Source: Candidatus Omnitrophota bacterium (GTDB lineage Bacteria; Omnitrophota; Gorgyraeia; 2-02-FULL-51-18; JAGOUK01). From it: 18,055 nucleotides of DNA. A program made the position numbers and the translations under genes. Within the stretch, counting starts at the first letter, position 1. Each line of letters begins with the position of its first letter. The notes under the pieces were generated by a model. The model saw only the letters and a list, made by a program, of their open reading frames with translations, made no database searches and had not been told where the DNA came from. Location: NCBI GenBank assembly GCA_015231685.1, contig JADGBA010000001.1, positions 13,295 to 31,349 on the forward strand. Direction: 5' to 3'. Below, in pieces: positions 15,487 through 18,055 of the stretch.

Positions 15487-16692
15487 ATGAGCGCTCGAGC
15501 CACCGAACAACTGCGGCGCCTGACCGACGGCATCGCGGAGCTATTGTCGGAGGAAGAGCTTCTGCAGAAGTTGGAGACCTCGGAGCGCGAAGGGCGTCCC
15601 ATGAGGGTCAAGGCGGGATTTGATCCGTCATGCCCCGATATGCATTTGGGGCACACCGTGCTTCTCAACAAGCTGCGGCAGTTCCAGGAATACGGCCATA
15701 CAGTCGTTTACATCATTGGCGATGCGACGGCAAGGGTCGGAGACCCCTCAGGCCGTAACCAGACCCGTCCGGTGCTTTCTGATGAGCAGATCCGCGAGAA
15801 CGCGCGCACCTACCAAACACAGGCCTTCAAAGTGCTGGATCCCCGGAAGACCGAGACTGTGTATAACAATGAGTGGTTTGGCCGCATGAGTTTTGCGGAT
15901 ATGATGACGCTTTCAGCACACGTGACGGTCAGCCAGATACTGCAGCGGGATGATTTTCAGAAGCGTTTGAGTACCGGGGGAGCCGTGTCCCTGCTGGAAA
16001 TCTTTTATCCGCTGATGCAGGCTTACGATTCGGTTCGGGTGCGTTGCGATGTTGAGTGCGGCGGAACCGACCAAAAATTCAATTTGCTCATGGGGCGGCA
16101 GCTTCAGAAGGAATACGGGCAGTCCCCGCAGTGCGTTCTTTTGATGCCGCTTCTGGTCGGGCTGGATGGACAGAACAAAATGTCCAAGAGTCTTGGCAAC
16201 CATGTGGCGATTGAGGACGGGCCTGTGGAAATGTTCGGTAAACTCATGTCTGTGTCTGACGAGATGATGATCGATTATTATTCGCTTTTGACGGATCTTG
16301 CGGGCGCGCGAATCCGCGAGGATATCGGTTCGGGCAAATTGCATCCCAAGACCGCGAAGGAAGACCTTGCCTCCCGGGTCGTCGAGCGTTTTCATGGGCA
16401 GGATTCGGCCCGCGAGGCGCGGGAAGGATTTTGCCGTGTTTTTTCCAAGCACGAGACACCCGCGGAGATCCCGCACCACACCTTCGGTGAACGGGAGGTG
16501 GGTGTGCTCAAGGCGCTCACCGTGACGGGTTTGGCGGAAAGCGGGAACGAAGCTAGACGGCTCGTCAAACAAAATGCTGTCACTGTTGACGGCAAGCCAG
16601 TCAGTTCTCCGGATGAGAAGATTGCTTTAACACAGACGCCCCGGATTCTCAAGGCCGGAAAACGTAAATTTGCCGGATTGCGAGCGGCTTAG
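15487..16692 (+). CDS. tyrS: Tyrosyl-tRNA synthetase
   Basis: This class I synthetase charges tRNA-Tyr. The 401 residues contain AGFDPSCPDMHLGHT (43-57) with the HIGH-type HLGH at 53-56, GDATARVGDPSGRN (78-91), GGTDQKFNLLMGR (192-204) and KMSKS (231-235). An S4 RNA-binding domain at about 340-400 (LAESGNEARRLVKQNAVTVDGKPV region) completes it. The length and sequence style resemble the TyrZ-like branch. The ATG at 15487 has GGAG (15475-15478) 8 bases upstream. The frame is open further upstream into rpsA to 15418, but those extra residues are not family-like. It lies 19 bases after rpsA. Confidence 0.96.
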   Translation: MSARATEQLRRLTDGIAELLSEEELLQKLETSEREGRPMRVKAGFDPSCPDMHLGHTVLLNKLRQFQEYGHTVVYIIGDATARVGDPSGRNQTRPVLSDEQIRENARTYQTQAFKVLDPRKTETVYNNEWFGRMSFADMMTLSAHVTVSQILQRDDFQKRLSTGGAVSLLEIFYPLMQAYDSVRVRCDVECGGTDQKFNLLMGRQLQKEYGQSPQCVLLMPLLVGLDGQNKMSKSLGNHVAIEDGPVEMFGKLMSVSDEMMIDYYSLLTDLAGARIREDIGSGKLHPKTAKEDLASRVVERFHGQDSAREAREGFCRVFSKHETPAEIPHHTFGEREVGVLKALTVTGLAESGNEARRLVKQNAVTVDGKPVSSPDEKIALTQTPRILKAGKRKFAGLRAA

Positions 16693-16708
16693 GCCTGCTC
16701 CGCCGACA

Positions 16709-16731
16709 ACACAAAGGACCAGCCCTTGTGT
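16709..16731 (+). promoter_or_regulatory. Hairpin covering the ribosome-binding site and start of the CHASE2-GGDEF gene
   Basis: ACACAAAGG (16709-16717) can pair with CCCTTGTGT (16723-16731) over nine positions with one A-C mismatch, closing a 5-base loop. The left arm holds most of the likely ribosome-binding site AAAGGA (16713-16718), and the right arm includes the GTG start (16728-16730). Such a fold would lower translation unless opened by a factor, by ribosomes arriving from tyrS (36 bases upstream) or by temperature. Visible by pairing only. Confidence 0.4.
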
Positions 16732-18055
16732 CAAATTCGTTCCTTTCATCCATAGCTTCCAAACTCGCACGCGACTACATCCTTACTTCCAAGTGGGTGC
16801 TCGCGCTTGTTCTGACCATCGTTGCCACCACCGTCTATTCGGGAGGGGTGTTTGACCGACTTGATCATCTGGCGCTGGATCTCAGCTTTAAGATCAGGGG
16901 GAGGCAGTTCACGAATCCAAAGATTGTTATTGTTGAGATCGCGGAGGACAGCATCCGTAAAATTGGGCGATGGCCGTGGGACCGCAAGTGGCACGCCACC
17001 ATCGTCAAAGCTCTTAAAGATTTTGGTGCCAAGGCAATCGCGTTTGACATTCTGTTTTCTGAAGAACATGATCCGACTTCGGATAATCTTCTGGCCAAAG
17101 TCATTGAGGACGCAGGTAACGTCTATGTGCCGGCCGCGTTTAATGAGATGAATGGGGACCGGGTCGCCCGAATCGTGGACTCCATACCACGATTACGCGA
17201 CGCCGCACGCAGAGAAGGTAATATTTCGGTTCAGTTGGATCCGGACGGTATTTTAAGGCGGCTGCGTCTTCGCGTGATGCTGGACGACAAGCCTTTTTAC
17301 CAGCTTGGTTTTTTAATGGCGCTTGATGAATTTGGTATCCCTCCGGAGGATGTTGAGTTTCGGAAGCGTTCGGTGTTTCTTCCGGTGCCGGGGAATCCTG
17401 ATATTCAAATTCCCCTTACCGATGAAGGAGAATTCTTGATTGATTGGCCGGGCCTGTGGACGGAAAGCTTTCGTCATGTGTCATTTATTGATGTCGTTTA
17501 CGCGTATACACAGTGGCTCAAAGGCGAGGACACCAGGATCCCCGTTTCGATGTTTGACGGCGCCTTTTGCATTATCGGTGTATCGGCAACCGGGTTGTTT
17601 GATATCCGCGCGACTCCGGTGGAGTCGGCGTACCCGGCGGTGGGCGTGAATGCGGCGGTGATGAATTCCGTGATTGAAAAGAAATTTCTTAGACCTGTCG
17701 GGGACCGGATCAATATCGCGATTCTTTGGATTCTAAGCGCTATCATTTTTTTGGTGATGCTTCGCTCTAATTATCTGGAGACCATGATTCTGGTGGCGCT
17801 TCTGGCGGCGGGCGTCGCGGCCGCGGCACTTGCCCTGTTCGTTATCGGTGGGATTGTCATCAGCGTGGTTTACCCGCTTTTTCTTATCTTTACGAGCTAT
17901 CTGTCCATGACAGCCTTTCATCAGATCATTATCAGCGTCGAAAAAAATCGACTGATGAGGCTTGCGACAACCGATGCTTTGACGGGTCTTTACAATATCG
18001 CGCATTTTAAACGGCTTTTGCAGGCCGAGCTCTCCAGCGCCAAAATTCGCACCAA
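16728..18055 (+). CDS. CHASE2-domain membrane sensor with GGDEF (diguanylate cyclase-type) domain, 3'-truncated
   Basis: The frame is open from GTG 16728 to the window end (442 full codons), so the gene continues outside. Residues 22-40 form an N-terminal membrane helix. The following 280-residue part has the CHASE2 pattern: LALDLSFKIRG (48-58), IVIVEIAEDSIRKIGRWPWDR (66-86 region), AKAIAFDILFSE (101-112), and later GAFCIIGVSATGLFDIRATP (278-297 region) with VGVNAAVMNSVIEKKF (306-320). Three hydrophobic helices follow (about 328-346, 350-373, 375-398). After a short linker comes TTDALTGLYNIAHF (414-427), the usual opening of a GGDEF domain. Its catalytic GGDEF motif lies beyond the window, so cyclase activity cannot be judged. 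AAAGGA lies 9 bases before the start. Likely role: sensing an extracytoplasmic signal and changing c-di-GMP. It may be co-transcribed with tyrS. Confidence 0.88.
   Translation, partial: MSNSFLSSIASKLARDYILTSKWVLALVLTIVATTVYSGGVFDRLDHLALDLSFKIRGRQFTNPKIVIVEIAEDSIRKIGRWPWDRKWHATIVKALKDFGAKAIAFDILFSEEHDPTSDNLLAKVIEDAGNVYVPAAFNEMNGDRVARIVDSIPRLRDAARREGNISVQLDPDGILRRLRLRVMLDDKPFYQLGFLMALDEFGIPPEDVEFRKRSVFLPVPGNPDIQIPLTDEGEFLIDWPGLWTESFRHVSFIDVVYAYTQWLKGEDTRIPVSMFDGAFCIIGVSATGLFDIRATPVESAYPAVGVNAAVMNSVIEKKFLRPVGDRINIAILWILSAIIFLVMLRSNYLETMILVALLAAGVAAAALALFVIGGIVISVVYPLFLIFTSYLSMTAFHQIIISVEKNRLMRLATTDALTGLYNIAHFKRLLQAELSSAKIRT

Noticed and set aside
1..18055. Search for tRNA genes, insertion sequences, CRISPR repeats, toxin-antitoxin pairs, defence or biosynthetic islands
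   Set aside because: None was seen. The whole window is filled by conserved housekeeping genes and one signalling gene, with no room for a hidden system apart from the leader elements listed.

Overview
The window is 18 kb of compact bacterial chromosome. Sixteen recognisable genes lie on the + strand, one of them cut off at each end, and there is also one doubtful 9-codon reading frame. There are no RNA genes, mobile elements, CRISPR arrays or gene-free stretches over 300 bases. The base composition is moderately GC-rich, except for an AT-rich stretch around 2774-3010. The gene content suits a Gram-negative-type bacterium with c-di-GMP-type signalling. The order pheA-hisC-tyrA-cmk-plsC-rpsA, together with a CHASE2-GGDEF protein, suggests Candidatus Omnitrophota or a related PVC-side lineage. 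That placement comes from remembered gene order and protein style, not from a phylogeny, and is tentative.

Layout. (1) 1-2773: the 3' part of rseP (site-2 protease) and proS (prolyl-tRNA synthetase), joined by an ATGA overlap. (2) 2774-2893: the main regulatory gap, with a good sigma70-type promoter and a strong intrinsic-terminator hairpin just before rimP. (3) 2894-6966: rimP-nusA-infB, the conserved ribosome-maturation, transcription-elongation and translation-initiation operon, here without rbfA and truB after infB. (4) 7018-9423: trpS, scpA and scpB (tryptophanyl-tRNA synthetase and the SMC partner proteins). (5) 9420-12491: pheA-hisC-tyrA, which supplies the last steps to phenylalanine and tyrosine. 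(6) 12481-15467: cmk, plsC and rpsA (CMP kinase, lysophosphatidate acyltransferase, six-domain ribosomal protein S1). (7) 15487-16692: tyrS. (8) 16728-18055: a CHASE2 membrane sensor running into a GGDEF domain, cut off by the window end.

Most junctions are overlaps or gaps under 50 bases, so translation is probably coupled along most of the stretch. From the rimP promoter onward the genes could form one very long transcription unit, or several with internal promoters I could not identify. The common theme is growth: tRNA charging for Pro, Trp and Tyr, translation factors, ribosomal protein S1, aromatic amino acids, phospholipid and CMP supply, and chromosome segregation.

I found no defence, secretion or mobile system and nothing I would call a new biological system. 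The sequence features most worth a second look are the rimP leader, with two mutually exclusive RNA folds; the hairpin covering the ribosome-binding site and start codon of the CHASE2-GGDEF gene; the minicistron before trpS; and the nusA/infB overlap, where the same DNA encodes an acidic tail in one frame and a basic head in the other.
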